From Macrostomum hystrix (Eukaryota > Platyhelminthes > Macrostomidae), in contig CATNEN010000003.1 in the NCBI GenBank assembly GCA_950097015.1, positions 1,178,001-1,242,000 of the forward strand: a stretch of 64,000 nt of DNA, read 5' to 3'. The notes below the pieces were generated by a model, which saw only the letters and a list, made by a program, of their open reading frames with translations, did no database searches and was not told where the DNA came from. The translations under genes were made by a program, and so were the position numbers. Below, one piece after another: positions 45,901 to 57,867 of this stretch (the stretch's first letter is position 1; each line of letters starts with the position of its first letter).

Positions 45901-48900
45901 AGTGCAGGGCAACAAACTGGACAGAAAGATGGTCGGCATTAAGTATTATTGAGCTAAAGCACTATAGAATTTGGAATTTAATTAGGCTACTCGTAGACTG
46001 ATCCCAGTTCACTTTCGAGTTAAAATGAGCTTTCTTCGTCGTAATCCATCGTATAGCGGATAGCGGAATGAAGGAAACATGCAGTTTCTTTCGGTACATG
46101 AGAAGGGTAAAGTTCCATTAGTTTGTCGATCCCAGAGTTGCATGCCATGGCCGCCAGTTTGACTGCATTTTATATTCTAGCAGTTGAGTTTTATACTGCC
46201 ACGACTGATATTAATTATTTAATTGGCTGGTGTTTGCATGCCAGTGCTGCACAGCTCAGCACACATACGATACAGGAGTAATGAGTATTTAGTTTGCAGT
46301 TTATGAGTAGAGGACTCCACGAATAGTAGCTTAGGACGGTCTCGGAACTCCATAACTGACAATAGGCGACAATTCGAAGAGTTCCTTATAGAGCTTTAAG
46401 GAAGTCCAATTGTGCGTAACCGTTTTTATTATTGTTCTCTCACAGAAGTGTTTGGGAATTCCTCTCGTTCGATTTAGATAATATAACGAACCAATGTGGG
46501 AATTGTACTTACAATTCGTAAGTTTCAATGTCGGAGCAACGTTCGAAGCGAGAAAACAATAATTGTCTCGTGATAGGATTCAACAGCACTTTTGTCAATA
46601 TAAATTGGACACTCTCAATCGACACAAACACTCTGCAATCGACACAAACACTCTGCAATCGACACAAACACTCTGCAATCGACACAAACACTCTGCAATC
46701 GACACAAACACTCTGCAATCGACACAAACACTCTGCAATCGACACAAACACTCTGCAATCGACACAAACACTCTGCAATCGACACAAACACTCTGCAATC
46801 GACACAAACACTCTGCAATCGCCACAAACACTCTGCAATCGACACAAACACTCTGCAATCGACACAAACACTTTGCAATCGACACAAACACTCTGCAATC
46901 GACACAAACACTCTTCAATCGACACAAACGCTCTTCAATCGACACAAACACTCTTCAATCGACACAAACGCTCTGCAATCGACACAACACTCTGCAATCG
47001 ACACAAACGCTCTGCAATCGACACAAACACTCTGCAATCGACACAAACACTCTGCAATCGACACAACACTCTGCAATCGACACAAACGCTCTGCAATTGA
47101 CACACGAAATGTCTTCAGTAGACATAGGTATGAATAGCAAACACAATATTTTATATATCATAGCTTCCAAGTAAAACGTGGTTAACGAGGCGAAGTCAGT
47201 ATACTGTGCAATTTAATCCTACTCTTATATAGGTGACGGTAGATCCCAAAGTGTCGTTCAGTACACACGAGGTCAACCTGTTCCTGGACTCCGGGCCTCG
47301 CTGGGAGTCGTTGGGCTCGGAGTTCATGCACCACATGGTGTCCTACATGCAGGATTACGAGCAGCTGGGCAGAGGCTTCACTCTGTGGCTGAAAGAGCCG
47401 GGGAAGCCATTCGACTCGCTGTCTAAGAGGGTCTTTCTGCAGCCAGGCAGGGTTAGCCGGGTGACGTTCAAGGAGAGGATCGAGTACAAGGTTCAGGGTA
47501 ATTCAAATTCTATTCATTCCTCTGTGTTTTTCTCGTCAAAATATTACCAAATCTAACAGTTGGATGTCTTTGCAACACGAAGGTTGTGCGTCTTTCGCGA
47601 TGGTTCGTCTGTACCTTTTTGATAGAGTTCCATGTCTAGTCTACGAGCTGATGATCGTATCGTTTTGTGACATCTGACGAGAACTTTTGTGTTCATCGTC
47701 GATGGTTCGTGTGTCCATTATCAATGGTTCGCGTGTCCATTATCGATGGTTCGTGTGTCCATTATCGATGGTTCGTGTGTCCATTATCGATGGTTTGTGT
47801 GTCCATTATCGATGGTTGTTCGCGTGTCCATTATCGATGGTTCGTGTGTCCATTATCGATGGTTCGTGTGTCCATTATCGATGGTTTGTGTGTCCATTAT
47901 CGATGGTTTGTGTGTCCATTATCGATGGTTTGTGTGTCCATTATCGATGGTTCCTGTGTCCATTATCAATGGTTTGTGTGTCCATTATCGATGGTTCGTG
48001 TGTCCATTATCGATGGTTCGTGTGTCCATTATCGATGGTTCGTGTGTCCATTATCGATGGTTTGTGTGTCCATTATCGATGGTTGTTCGCGTGTCCATTA
48101 TCGATGGTTCGTGTGTCCATTATCGATGGTTCGTGTGTCCATTATCGATGGTTTGTGTGTCCATTATCGATGGTTTGTGTGTCCATTATCGATGGTTTGT
48201 GTGTCCATTATCGATGGTTTGTGTGTCCATTATCGATGGTTCGTGTGTCCATTATCAATGGTTCGCGTGTCCATTATCGATGGTTCGTGTGTCCATTATC
48301 GATGGTTCGTGTGTCCATTATCGATGGTTTGTGTGTCCATTATCGATGGTTGTTCGCGTGTCCATTATCGATGGTTCGTGTGTCCATTATCGATGGTTCG
48401 TGTGTCCATTATCGATGGTTTGTGTGTCCATTATCGATGGTTTGTGTGTCCATTATCGATGGTTTGTGTGTCCATTATCGATGGTTCGTGTGTCCATTAT
48501 CAATGGTTTGTGTGTCCATTATCGATGGTTCGTGTGTCCATTATCGATGGTTTGTGTGTCCATTATCGATGGTTCGTGTGTCCATTATCAATGGTTTGTG
48601 TGTCCATTATCGATGGTTCGTGTGTCCATTATCGATGGTTTGTGTGTCCATTATCGATGGTTCGTGTGTCCATTATCGATGGTTCGTGTGTCCATTATCA
48701 ATGGTTCGTGTGTCCATTATCGATGGTTCGTGTGTCCATTATCAATGGTTCGTGTGTCCATTATCGATGGTTCGTGTGTCCATTATCGATGGTTCGTGTG
48801 TCCATTATCGATGGTTGTTCGTGTGTCCATTATCGATGGTTCGTGTGTCCATTATCGATGGTTGTTCGTGTGTCCATTATCGATGGTTCGTGTGTTCATT

Positions 48901-50593
48901 ATCGATGGTTCGTGTGTCCATTATCGATGGTTCGTGTGTCCATTATCGATGGTTGTTCGTGTGTCCATTATCGATGGTTCGTGTGTCCATTATCGATGGT
49001 TGTTCGCGTGTCCATTATCGATGGTTCGTGTGTCCATTATCGATGGTTGTTCGTGTGTCCATTATCGATGGTTCGTGTGTCCATTATCGATGGTTGTTCG
49101 TGTGTCCATTATCGATGGTTCGTGTGTCCATTATCGATGGTTGTTCGTGTGTCCATTATCGATGGTTGTTCGTGTGTCCATTATCGATGGTTCGTGTGTT
49201 CATTATCGATGGTTCGTGTGTCCATTATCGATGGTTCGTGTGTTCATTGTCAGGTGTTTGTAGAATCGCATTATAGTACGAGTACGACTTCCTGCTTCGG
49301 AAAAACCTTAATTTCAAACCATTCCATGAAACTCGCCCCTGCTACTACCAATGCTCAGGTCCGTATCCAGGCACCTGTGAGCCCAGCCCCGACTACTCTC
49401 AGCAACAGTGCAGTATGGGCGCTTTTGTGAGACACGTCCAACAACAGTGCCGTTGCAATTATTACGAGGAGCGATCCCACTGGGAGCCGCAGCTTCCCCA
49501 TTGCACCGAATTGTTGGACAATCTAACCCTGTCGCTGTTGCAGAGCCGCTGCGTTGAACAGGTGGAGCACAACTACAGCCAGCGACCCCAAAGTCCTTGT
49601 CCGGTGAGCATTGGGAGACTATTCTGAGCCAATCAGAGATGAGCCTGTCTGAGCCAATCAGAGATGAGCCTGTCTGAGCCAATCAGAGATGATCCTGTCT
49701 GAGCCAATCAGAGATGAGCCTTTCTAAGCCAATCAGAGATGAGTCTGTCTGAGCCAATCAGAAAGAAGCAAGTCTAGGTCATGCCAATCAGGATGAAGGG
49801 ATTTAAAACGATTCAGTAGAAATATGTTTGTAAGCGACTGAGATTATTAAAGGAGAAAAAGAAACATGATTATTCAATAGCCAATAATATCTTAATTGGT
49901 TTGCAGGTTCCCTGTCGCAAGAACCTGTTTAACATGGACGTCAGCAGCTCAGATTTGGATCTGCCGCTTTGGTTTCTGTGCTTCCTACAGCGTCCGGTGC
50001 TTTCTAGCGTCAATGCTACGCACAGAGTGCATTAGTGAGCGACGGATTCTGTGAAACTCGAGTGCTTTTCTGAGATCAGTACAGAACGTTAGTGATTAGC
50101 CATCTCTTGCACCCCCCATTTCCGCCTGCTTAGTTGCCTAGACAACGCCAGTCGATGCAGCGAATACGCCACAGACATAATTCGCTACATCAGCACCAGC
50201 TCGGACAATGTGAGCGCAGTCACACAGGTGCTGGACAACTGTAATCGCTCACTGTTTGTCAATGTGCCACTGGACCAGGTGGTCAGTGTTGTTCTTTACC
50301 GGGGCGGTGAATTGCCCGCAGTGCTTCGGCAGCAGTACATCGTCACACCGTCGCTTCTGTTCAGTCAAATTGGTGGCGCCTCGAGCCTCTACCTGGGCCT
50401 GTCACTCACCTTCTTTGCCGAAATCATCGACTGGCTGATCAGGCTGGCTAATTGGTTTCGCTGCGGTAGAACCACCAGAAACACAGCCGCCAACGACGAG
50501 GAAGATGGTCGAGTGATACTTCCGCAGCAGGTGGAGCTAAATATGGTCGATGGCAGCTTGCGCGATGCTGACGAAAAAGCCGCGGCTTTGTAG
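42995..50593 (+). CDS. DEG/ENaC-family cation channel subunit, 5 exons, 608 aa
   Basis: Exons 42995-43648, 47233-47490, 49277-49603, 49907-50034 and 50134-50593 keep frame (1827 nt). An in-frame TGA sits 12 nt before the ATG. The product has the family layout: a short cytoplasmic N-terminus, TM1 at about residues 47-67, a FPDTVICP segment just after it, a Cys-rich extracellular loop (RPCYYQCSG, CRCNYYEE, SPCPVPCRKN), then TM2 near 535-562 with GGASSLYLGLS, where G-L-S is the selectivity-filter triplet. Such subunits form trimeric sodium-selective channels gated by peptides, protons or force; the stimulus cannot be read here. The usual N-terminal His-Gly gating pair is Arg-Gly (residues 33-34). 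Introns 1, 2 and 3 hold four minisatellites and another begins about 12 nt after the stop. The intron 2 boundaries are the least certain. Confidence 0.88.
44571..45645. repeat. 30-bp minisatellite in DEG/ENaC intron 1, about 36 copies
   Basis: Unit CAGTGTCAGTGGGTGTGAGA then TCAGTCCTCA, with a few alternating positions (AGATC/AGACC, CACAG/AAAG/CAAT, CAGT/CAGC). One unit near 45055 carries an extra base that shifts the register. Confidence 0.97.
46611..47100. repeat. 20-bp minisatellite (AATCGACACAAACACTCTGC)n in DEG/ENaC intron 1, about 25 copies
   Basis: The left two-thirds is nearly uniform; the right third has ACGCT and ACAACACT variants. It ends about 130 bp before exon 2. Confidence 0.97.
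47695..49255. repeat. 22-bp minisatellite (TCGTGTGTCCATTATCGATGGT)n in DEG/ENaC intron 2, about 70 copies
   Basis: Single-base variants (TTGTGTG, TCGCGTG, ATCAATGG) and a 25-bp variant with an added TGT recur in blocks. Stretches of several hundred bp repeat with the same variant order (about 47.70, 48.03 and 48.24 kb), so the array also grew by larger duplications. Confidence 0.97.
49620..49790. repeat. 25-bp tandem repeat in DEG/ENaC intron 3, about 6 copies
   Basis: Unit TCTGAGCCAATCAGAGATGA plus GCCTG, directly after the exon 3 donor. The last copy is diverged. Confidence 0.9.
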
Positions 50594-50604
50594 AAGGCAG
50601 TGAC

Positions 50605-51925
50605 TGTGCTCGGAGGTCTGTGCCTCTCAATGGGAGGTCTGTGTCTCTCAGTGGGATGTCTGTGTCTCTCAGTGGGAGGTCTGTGTCTCTCAGTGGGAGG
50701 TCTTTGTCTCTCAGAGGGAGGTCTGTGTCTCTCAATGGGAGGTCTGTGTCTCTCTGTGGGAGGTCTGTGTCTCTCAGTGGGATGTCTGTGTCTCTCAGTG
50801 GGAGGTCTGTGTCTCTCAGTGGGAGGTCTTTGTCTCTCAGAGGGAGGTCTGTGTCTCTCAATGGGAGGTCTGTGTCTCTCAGTGGGATGTCTGTGTCTCT
50901 CAGTGGGAGGTCTGTGTCTCTCAGTGGGAGGTCTTTGTCTCTCAGAGGGGTCTTTGTCTCTCAGTGGGAGGTCTTTGTCACTCAGTGGGAGGTCTGTGTC
51001 TCTCAGTGGGATGTCTGTGTCTCTCAGTGGGAGGTCTGTGTCTCTCAGTGGGAGGTCTTTGTCTCTCAGAGGGGTCTTTGTCTCTCAGTGGGAGGTCTTT
51101 GTCACTCAGTGGGAGGTCTGTGTCTCTCTGTGGGAGGTCTGTGTCTTTCTGTGGGAGGTCTTTGTCACTCAGTGGGAGGTCTGTGTCTTTCTGTGGGAGG
51201 TCTAGTGTGTCTCTCAATGGGAGGTCTGTGTCTCTCTGTGGGAGGTCTGTGTCTCTCAGTGGGATGTCTGTGTCTCTCTGTGGGAGGTCTGTGTCTTTCT
51301 GTGGGAGGTCTTTGTCACTCAGTGGGAGGTCTGTGTCTTTCTGTGGGAGGTCTAGTGTGTCTCTCTGTGGGAGGTCTGTGTCTTTCTGTGGGAGGTCTTT
51401 GTCTCTCTGTGGGAGGTCTGTGTCTTTCTGTGGGAGGTCTAGTGTGTCTCTCTGTGGGAGGTCTTTGTCTCTCTGTGGGAGGTCTGTGTCTTTCTGTGGG
51501 AGGTCTAGTGTGTCTCTCTGTGGGAGGTCTGTGTCTCTCTGTGGGAGGTCTTTGTCTCTCTGTGGGAGGTCTGTGTCTCTCTGTGGGAGGTCTGTGTCTC
51601 TCTGTGGGAGGTCTGTGTCTCTCTGTGGGTGGTCTGTGTCTCTCTGTGGGAGGTCTGTGTCTCTCTGTGGGATGTCTGTGTCTCTCTGTGGGAGGTCTGT
51701 GTCTCTCTGTGGGAGGTCTAGTGTGTCTCTCTGTGGGAGGTCTGTGTCTCTCTGTGGGATGTCTGTGTCTCTCTGTGGGAGGTCTGTGTCTCTCTGTGGG
51801 ATGTCTGTGTCTCTCTGTGGGAGGTCTGTGTCTCTCTGTGGGAGGTCTGTGTCTCTCTGTGGGAGTTCTGTGTCTCTCAGTGGGAGGTCTGTGTCTCTTA
51901 GTGGGAGGTCTGTGTCTCTGATAAC
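50605..51925. repeat. 21-bp minisatellite in the 3' region of the DEG/ENaC gene, about 63 copies
   Basis: Unit GGGAGGTCTGTGTCTCTCAG plus T, beginning about 12 nt after the stop codon, so it is probably transcribed as 3' UTR unless polyadenylation is immediate. CTCAGT units dominate on the left and CTCTGT units on the right; a GGTCTAGTGTGTC insertion variant recurs. Confidence 0.96.
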
Positions 51926-52387
51926 GGTCATTGTCTGTCTTCGTGAGGTCTTTTTTGGTCTGTCAGTCTAGCTTTGGTCTGTGTCTGTCCTTAAGTCTGG
52001 TCAGAAGCAGAAACAATGACCCGGAAAAATTCTGGGTCATCGTTTCTTATCAAACTATTTTTAAATCAATTTCCTACTCATGTTCAATTTTCCTCGCACA
52101 AATTTAATTATTTAGAAAATTATACTCAGTTTTTCAAAGCATTATTTTTATTCAACATTTCGCATGCGTTATCTACAAGGTGCACTATCTAAAAGTAATT
52201 ACAACTTTTACCCTAATTTTTTCGTTACTACTACTACTAAAAGTAATTCACAATTGAAATCTGTAAGGTGCATGCGAATTAAGAAATATATATATTGCGT
52301 AAAAGCGCACGCCACTGACGTAATTTCTTATATTTTTCTGAAAATAGCGAAATAAACTTTTTGTGTAGCCATTTTTACAGTTTGGAA

Positions 52388-53625
52388 CATTCTGAGATCT
52401 GAAGGACCAGATTTCTGAGATCTGAAGGACCAGATTTCTGAGATCTGAAGGACCAGATTTCTGAGATCTGAAGGACCAGATTTCTGAGATCTGAAGGACC
52501 AGATTTCTGAGATCTGAAGGACCAGATTTCTAAGATTTGAAGGACCAGATTTCCGAGATCTGAAGGACCAGATTTCTGAGATCTGAAGGACCAGATTTCT
52601 GAGATCTGAAGGACCAGATTTCTGAGATCTGAAGGACCAGATTTCTGAGATCTGAAGGACCAGATTTCTGAGATCTGAAGGACCAGATTTCTGAGATCTG
52701 AAGGACCAGATTTCTGAGATTTGAAGGACCAGATTTCTGAGATTTGAAGGACCAGATTTCTGAGATTTGAAGGACCAGATTTCTGAGATTTGAAGGACCA
52801 GATTTCTATGAACTGAATGACCAGATTTCTATGAACTGAAGGACCAGATTTCTGAGATCTGAAGGACCAGATTTCTGAGATCTGAAGGACCAGATTTCTG
52901 AGATCTGAAGGACCAGATTTCTGAGATCTGAAGGACCAGATTTCTGAGATCTGAAGGACCAGATTTCTGAGATCTGAAGGACCAGATTTCTGAGATCTGA
53001 AGGACCAGATTTCTGAGATCTGAAGGACCAGATTTCTATGAACTGAATGACCAGATTTCTATGAACTGAAGGACCAGATTTCTATGAACTAAATGACCAG
53101 ATATCTATGAACTGAAGGACCAGATTTCTATGAACTGAAGGACCAGATTTCTATGAACTGAAGGACCAGATTTCTATGAACTGAAGGACCAGATATCTAT
53201 GAACTGAAGGACCAGATTTCTGAGATCTGAAGGACCAGATTTCTGAGATCTGAAGGACCAGATTTCTGAGATCTGAAGGACCAGATTTCTGAGATCTGAA
53301 GGACCAGATTTCTGAGATCTGAAGGACCAGATTTCTGAGATCTGAAGGACCAGATATCTATGAATTAAATGACCAGATTTCTATGAACTGAATGACCAGA
53401 TATCTATGAATTAAATGACCAGGTTCTATGAACTGAAGGACCAGATATCTATGAATTAAATGACCAGATTTCTATGAACTGAATGACCAGATATCTATGA
53501 ATTAAATGACCAGGTTCTATGAACTGAAGGACCAGATATCTATGAACTGAAGGACCAGATTTCTATGAACTGAAGGACCAGATATCTATGAATTGAATGA
53601 CCAGATTTCAATGAATTGATGAATT
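52388..53625. repeat. 23-bp minisatellite, about 54 copies, intergenic
   Basis: Two unit types alternate in blocks: GAGATCTGAAGGACCAGATT plus TCT, and ATGAACTGAAGGACCAGATT plus TCT (with ATGAATTAAATGACC derivatives at the right end). Confidence 0.96.
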
Positions 53626-54272
53626 AGATTGCAAGAAATTAATGAACCAGAATTCAAGAATTTTTATGAATTAAGCCACAAATGCTTTTTTATTGTTTTC
53701 ATTTTAGGACACATTCCAATCCTTTTGTAATCTCCAACAAACCAATTGGAACTCGTAGGTCGTGGCGCAGAGTAATGCTAAACAGTTTTTCAGAGACACT
53801 CAGTTTTAACAGAATATTTTGATTGTGGCCTTTGATTGACAGGTAGTTGATAAAAATATGTAAGAAATTGAAGGTCACATAAAATAGTGTCTTATCATAC
53901 GTTTTGAGATTGAGTTCTCATATATAAGCTGTAAAATGGTCTACTATTTGAGGCCATGTTCAAGAAATCTAGCTAATGGTATTGAAGGATCACTGATAGC
54001 AGAACAAATTTTATATGCAACTCTACATGAATGTCGCTGATCCAGTGCAATTAAACAAACAAAACTGATTGTGCTTGTATTAGAAAATTTTGCGTTAAGA
54101 AAAAGCATTACGGAACACCCAAGAACTAAGGTAATAACAATTTCATACTATGGCCTCATTAAGAAATTAATTCATATAGTCTCAAAATATAAAGCGTGTT
54201 TGATTCATTTAGGCATTACATTGTTCGATAGATTTACCTGTTAGACACTATAGAATCCCCTGTTATAGTAAA
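53626..54272. other. AT-rich gap, no gene
   Basis: Nothing recognisable between the 23-bp array and the SINE upstream of the UspA gene. Confidence 0.5.
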
Positions 54273-54635
54273 TAAAAATAATTGCAGGAGGGCTGCAGGC
54301 AATGGCATATTCATCTGGTGACACTAGACCCGCAGCCAGCGAGGAGGCAATTCTGCCCATTTCGCTGACTCCTGAGCGCACACGCACACAGATACTGTAC
54401 GCAGGCACATGCTCACACAGGTGTGTACATCTGGCCTGACTTTCTCATCGTCAGGTTGTGTGTACTTTCATTGTGCCAATCGGAGGTTGGCTATTAAGGG
54501 CGTAAATTGCACGAACCCCCAAGCCTGCTCGATCCTCGACTGCGCCCCAAATGAATGTGGCCTCGCCGCGGAATCGAGCTCAGGCTCCTTGGTTCGAGAG
54601 ACAGACGCGTTAGACCTGCTCTGCCACTTTCCCCT
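54273..54635 (-). mobile_element. tRNA-derived SINE, family 1, near full-length copy
   Basis: Read on the minus strand it starts with a tRNA-like head: box A TGGCAGAGCAGGTCTAACGC and box B GAGCTCGATTCCGCG. A body follows (CATTTGGGGCGCAGT, TGACGATGAGAAAGTCAGG, GCACACACGCACAC-type tract, AATTGCCTCCTCGCTGGCTG) and the 3' end is GCAATTATT. Six other copies or fragments lie in this window. It lies 0.3 kb upstream of the UspA gene. Confidence 0.8.
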
Positions 54636-54949
54636 GAACTACCTGTTGGATAGTGGAGAACAACGTGTTAGACTGGGAGGAGAAACAACGTTATATATAC
54701 TTCGGAATACATGTTGGACACACGTATCATAATTATTTAGCCAATTCCTATAGGTGCAAATGAAAACTTACGTGCACTCCAGGGTCACATTTAATGTCAA
54801 GTAGAATGAGGGGTCTGTATGATGTACCTGTACTAAGTTTCAATAAATAAATTAAAAATTCTTCTCGCCACAGGTCACGCCCAGAAGAAGTCACAAGGAT
54901 TCCGCAGTTCAGAGAGTATTCACGGTCCAAAGTGTCGCTTCAAAACCAT

Positions 54950-55839
54950 ATGTCGACAACGCAGCAGCCGGGTGTCAGCCATGCATCATCGAAGCGTCGA
55001 ATTCTGATAGCGATGGATGGCAGTCTCTACAGCAGGCGAGCTTTGGAATGGTACGCCGGGTTCCTGGACCGCAGCGGCGACTTTCTTGTCTTCGTCTACG
55101 TCGCCGAGCCGCCGCCAGTTGGTGTCGGCGACGGCATCGGCATGATCCGGTCGGCGGAGCTGTTTCAAACTCGCCTGGAGGCGATGGTGCAGCGAGCCAG
55201 GTTAGGGAGAACATCGATAGCTTCCACATTTCCCACCTCATAGACATGAAGGAAATCTCCACTATTGAATTAGCTAATTTAAATCGCTCCTGCAGCTTGC
55301 CGATATTATAACACTTGGCAAATCCCTATACCCGTGAGCTGAAAACTAACCATGAATAAACTTATCCTATTATCTTGCCAAAAATCGTACTCAAACATAG
55401 TTCTTAAATTCCACCAAGATTTCACAAAATTAAATTCACATGGTCCGTAAAAACTTTCAATTATATTAGGCAGATGGCAATTCTTCTAGATGAGAAGTGC
55501 ATCCAGTTGGGCATCGAGCGGCCCTACAAATTCCTAGAATGCTTCGACTATAATGTCGGCGCAGCCATTGTCGCAGCTGCCGTACAAGAAGACGTCGATC
55601 TGGTCTTGATGGGCAATCGCGGCGTCAACTCACTGCGTAAAACCTTCATTGGCAGCGTGTCGAAGTATGTCCTGCATCATTCCAGTGTTCCAGTGATCAT
55701 CGTTCCGCTTAAGCCAGAGCCACGAAACTCTCTAGCTAGCACAGACACAACTTGGACAAGCTCCTCTTCGGAGTCTTCGTTGTCGACTTTCCCGGAGAGC
55801 TCCATTTATAGCAGCAATGCCGATGAACGAGATCTTTAG
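54950..55839 (+). CDS. UspA-domain (universal stress) protein, 2 exons, 206 aa
   Basis: Exons 54950-55200 and 55470-55839 join in frame (AG|G gives Arg). Residues 23-30 (RRILIAMD) are the first strand of the Usp fold, followed by a helix (YSRRALEWYAGF). The second exon carries the nucleotide-binding signature G-2x-G-9x-G-S (GNRGVNSLRKTFIGSVS) and the closing VPVIIV strand, so this is the ATP-binding subclass. A Ser-rich 40-residue tail after the domain is not typical of bacterial members. The chosen ATG is the first in the open frame, which stays open upstream to a possible acceptor near 54877, so an additional 5' exon is possible. Animal UspA genes are patchily distributed. The cellular role is unknown. 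Confidence 0.88.
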
Positions 55840-57867
55840 TTTAAAATTCGTACAATACATGCAGTCCAGCTTCTTCTATACAAATGTTGCTTATAAAGAG
55901 TATTTTAAATCAGATTTCGAAATTCATGCAGCTCAACAGACTGCTTGTCTGCATCAATGTGTTATTAAAAAGAAATACAAGTAAAATGTTAATTTTGTAT
56001 TTTGAAATAAAAAAACCTGGACAACAGCTAGTTAACGTCGAATTACAAACCACCAACAAGTGTTAATCTACTGGAGCAGTTGAAATTTAACAAATTAGTT
56101 ATAGATGCTTATGATCACAGCACTGTAGAAAAGTAAATTTAGTGGTGGTCAAGATGCAGCTGACTATTTTCTAGCTGATTTTATACGAATTAGTTTCTAT
56201 TATTTTTGGTGAGTTAAACTGAAGAACGGTTTCGCGTAATGAATCGAAAGGTAAAAATATAAATTTTAAGTGTTTTCTAAGAAAAGGAAGTACGAGTACA
56301 ATAATAATATGTGCTAATAATAATATTATTTTTAATAAGCACAAATGGCTATCGTCGTGGATTAAAAAAATACGAAACACAGGACTAAAAGTAGGCCTAC
56401 TCTAATCGCTAGCTTTTAAAAAAACTGACTACCACTATTCCACAAGAAGATGTGACACTCGGACCGTCGGGTCCTAGCTCACACTCAGTTGTGTATTAGA
56501 CTTTCTTTGTGTTATGTGTCATACCAGCTCGTGTACATCACGAGAATTTGTATATCTTGACTTGAACTTCGAACATTAAGTATATAGCTGCACCATTCGA
56601 AAGTGGCTAAATAGAAAAATTAAAAAAACATGGTGGACTCTGGAGAAGAGTTGGTTGTGCTAGACCTAGTCTGCAAAAGTGTTGTTTTTTCGTAGGCCCT
56701 GTTTGTAAGTAGTCAACATTAATTATTCCCTGCCTAGTATGCTAGTAGGATCCTGAAACATTTGTAAAATTTTTCATCCTAATTCTGTGATTTAGCCTTT
56801 AGAGTCAATAATTTAAACTCGCTGTTGATTAAAAATGTATTGTAGATTTTACTGCTGAGTGAGTAAAATTCTTGGCTCTTTGTCAGAGTACAACCCTTTA
56901 TTACCCTCTGGATTTAGTGGGTAATAAATAGCCAAAGGGGCTATAGGATTGATATATAAAATATTGTGCACACACATCCTATTCCTAATTTACATTTTAA
57001 GCTAACCTTTCCTCCTCTATCCAGAGGCACCCAAAGCATAAGCCATCCTCTCCAGTCTGAATCACAGGCCAACTTAACATTTTTGGGCCTTTTGTATATT
57101 TGTCTGAAGACTCAAAAAGTAAATCCTTTATGAATGGCTAAGCAAGGAACCTTCTAGCCTAGATTCTAGAAAAAAGGGATATGTATCAATGTATGGAATA
57201 GTTTTTATAAATATTTTGGCCACATTAGCATCAAAAGATGTAGGTGCAATAAAGAGGCCGCAATAAAGATAGATTTGGCCTGTGAGCCTGAGTTTGCATA
57301 GGCTAATACCTGGTGTATACTAAGAATAGCTAATCTATGTTTTATCAGAACATTGTTGTGTAAAATATTGCTAGAATGCAATATGGATGTTTGAAATCAA
57401 TTGTGAAATACTTGTTATCTATTTTAAGCTATCATTTTTATCATTTTTATGCATAATAAATAGTACCATCATTTATAAATCAGATTAGGATTGATCTATG
57501 ATTCTATAAAAGATTAAAAACACAGTAATATGTTTACTATAACAAAACTTAACTAACTGTAAAGGACAGATAAAACAGCAAATATTCTTTGCACATATTG
57601 AATATGATTATAAATTTATTTTAAAATATTTTTGACGGAAACAACGTGTCTAACCTATTGACTAAAATCAAGCTTTTGCATCTAATGATAACTCCATATG
57701 CATGTCTAGTATTCTAAGCTCAGTAAATTGTTTTCTAAATTCTACCTAGAGCAAAAAAGCTGGAGAAACTAATTGTTATCATCCAAGTAGTAGTCTGTCC
57801 ACTGCCCTGAATAATAACTAACTTGTACACCTACTCTGCAGCCATCTATCAATTAGCTGTGTACAAT
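55840..57867. other. AT-rich gap between UspA and zinc-finger genes
   Basis: No gene. AATAAA at about 56005 could serve UspA mRNA 3' processing. The rest shows no repeats or motifs I can name. Confidence 0.45.

Noticed and set aside
46528-47174. Frames with NRHKHSAIDTNTLQSTQTLC and CRLQSVCVD repeats
   Set aside because: 20-bp minisatellite in the same intron.
47667-49430. 587-codon frame with VHYRWFVCPLSMVRVSIIDG repeats
   Set aside because: 22-bp minisatellite in intron 2 of the channel gene; open in all three plus frames. Only 49277-49603 is exon, in a different frame from most of this run.
50600-51971. 433-codon frame with CLSVGG and SLSGRSV repeats
   Set aside because: 21-bp minisatellite after the channel stop codon, open in several frames on both strands.
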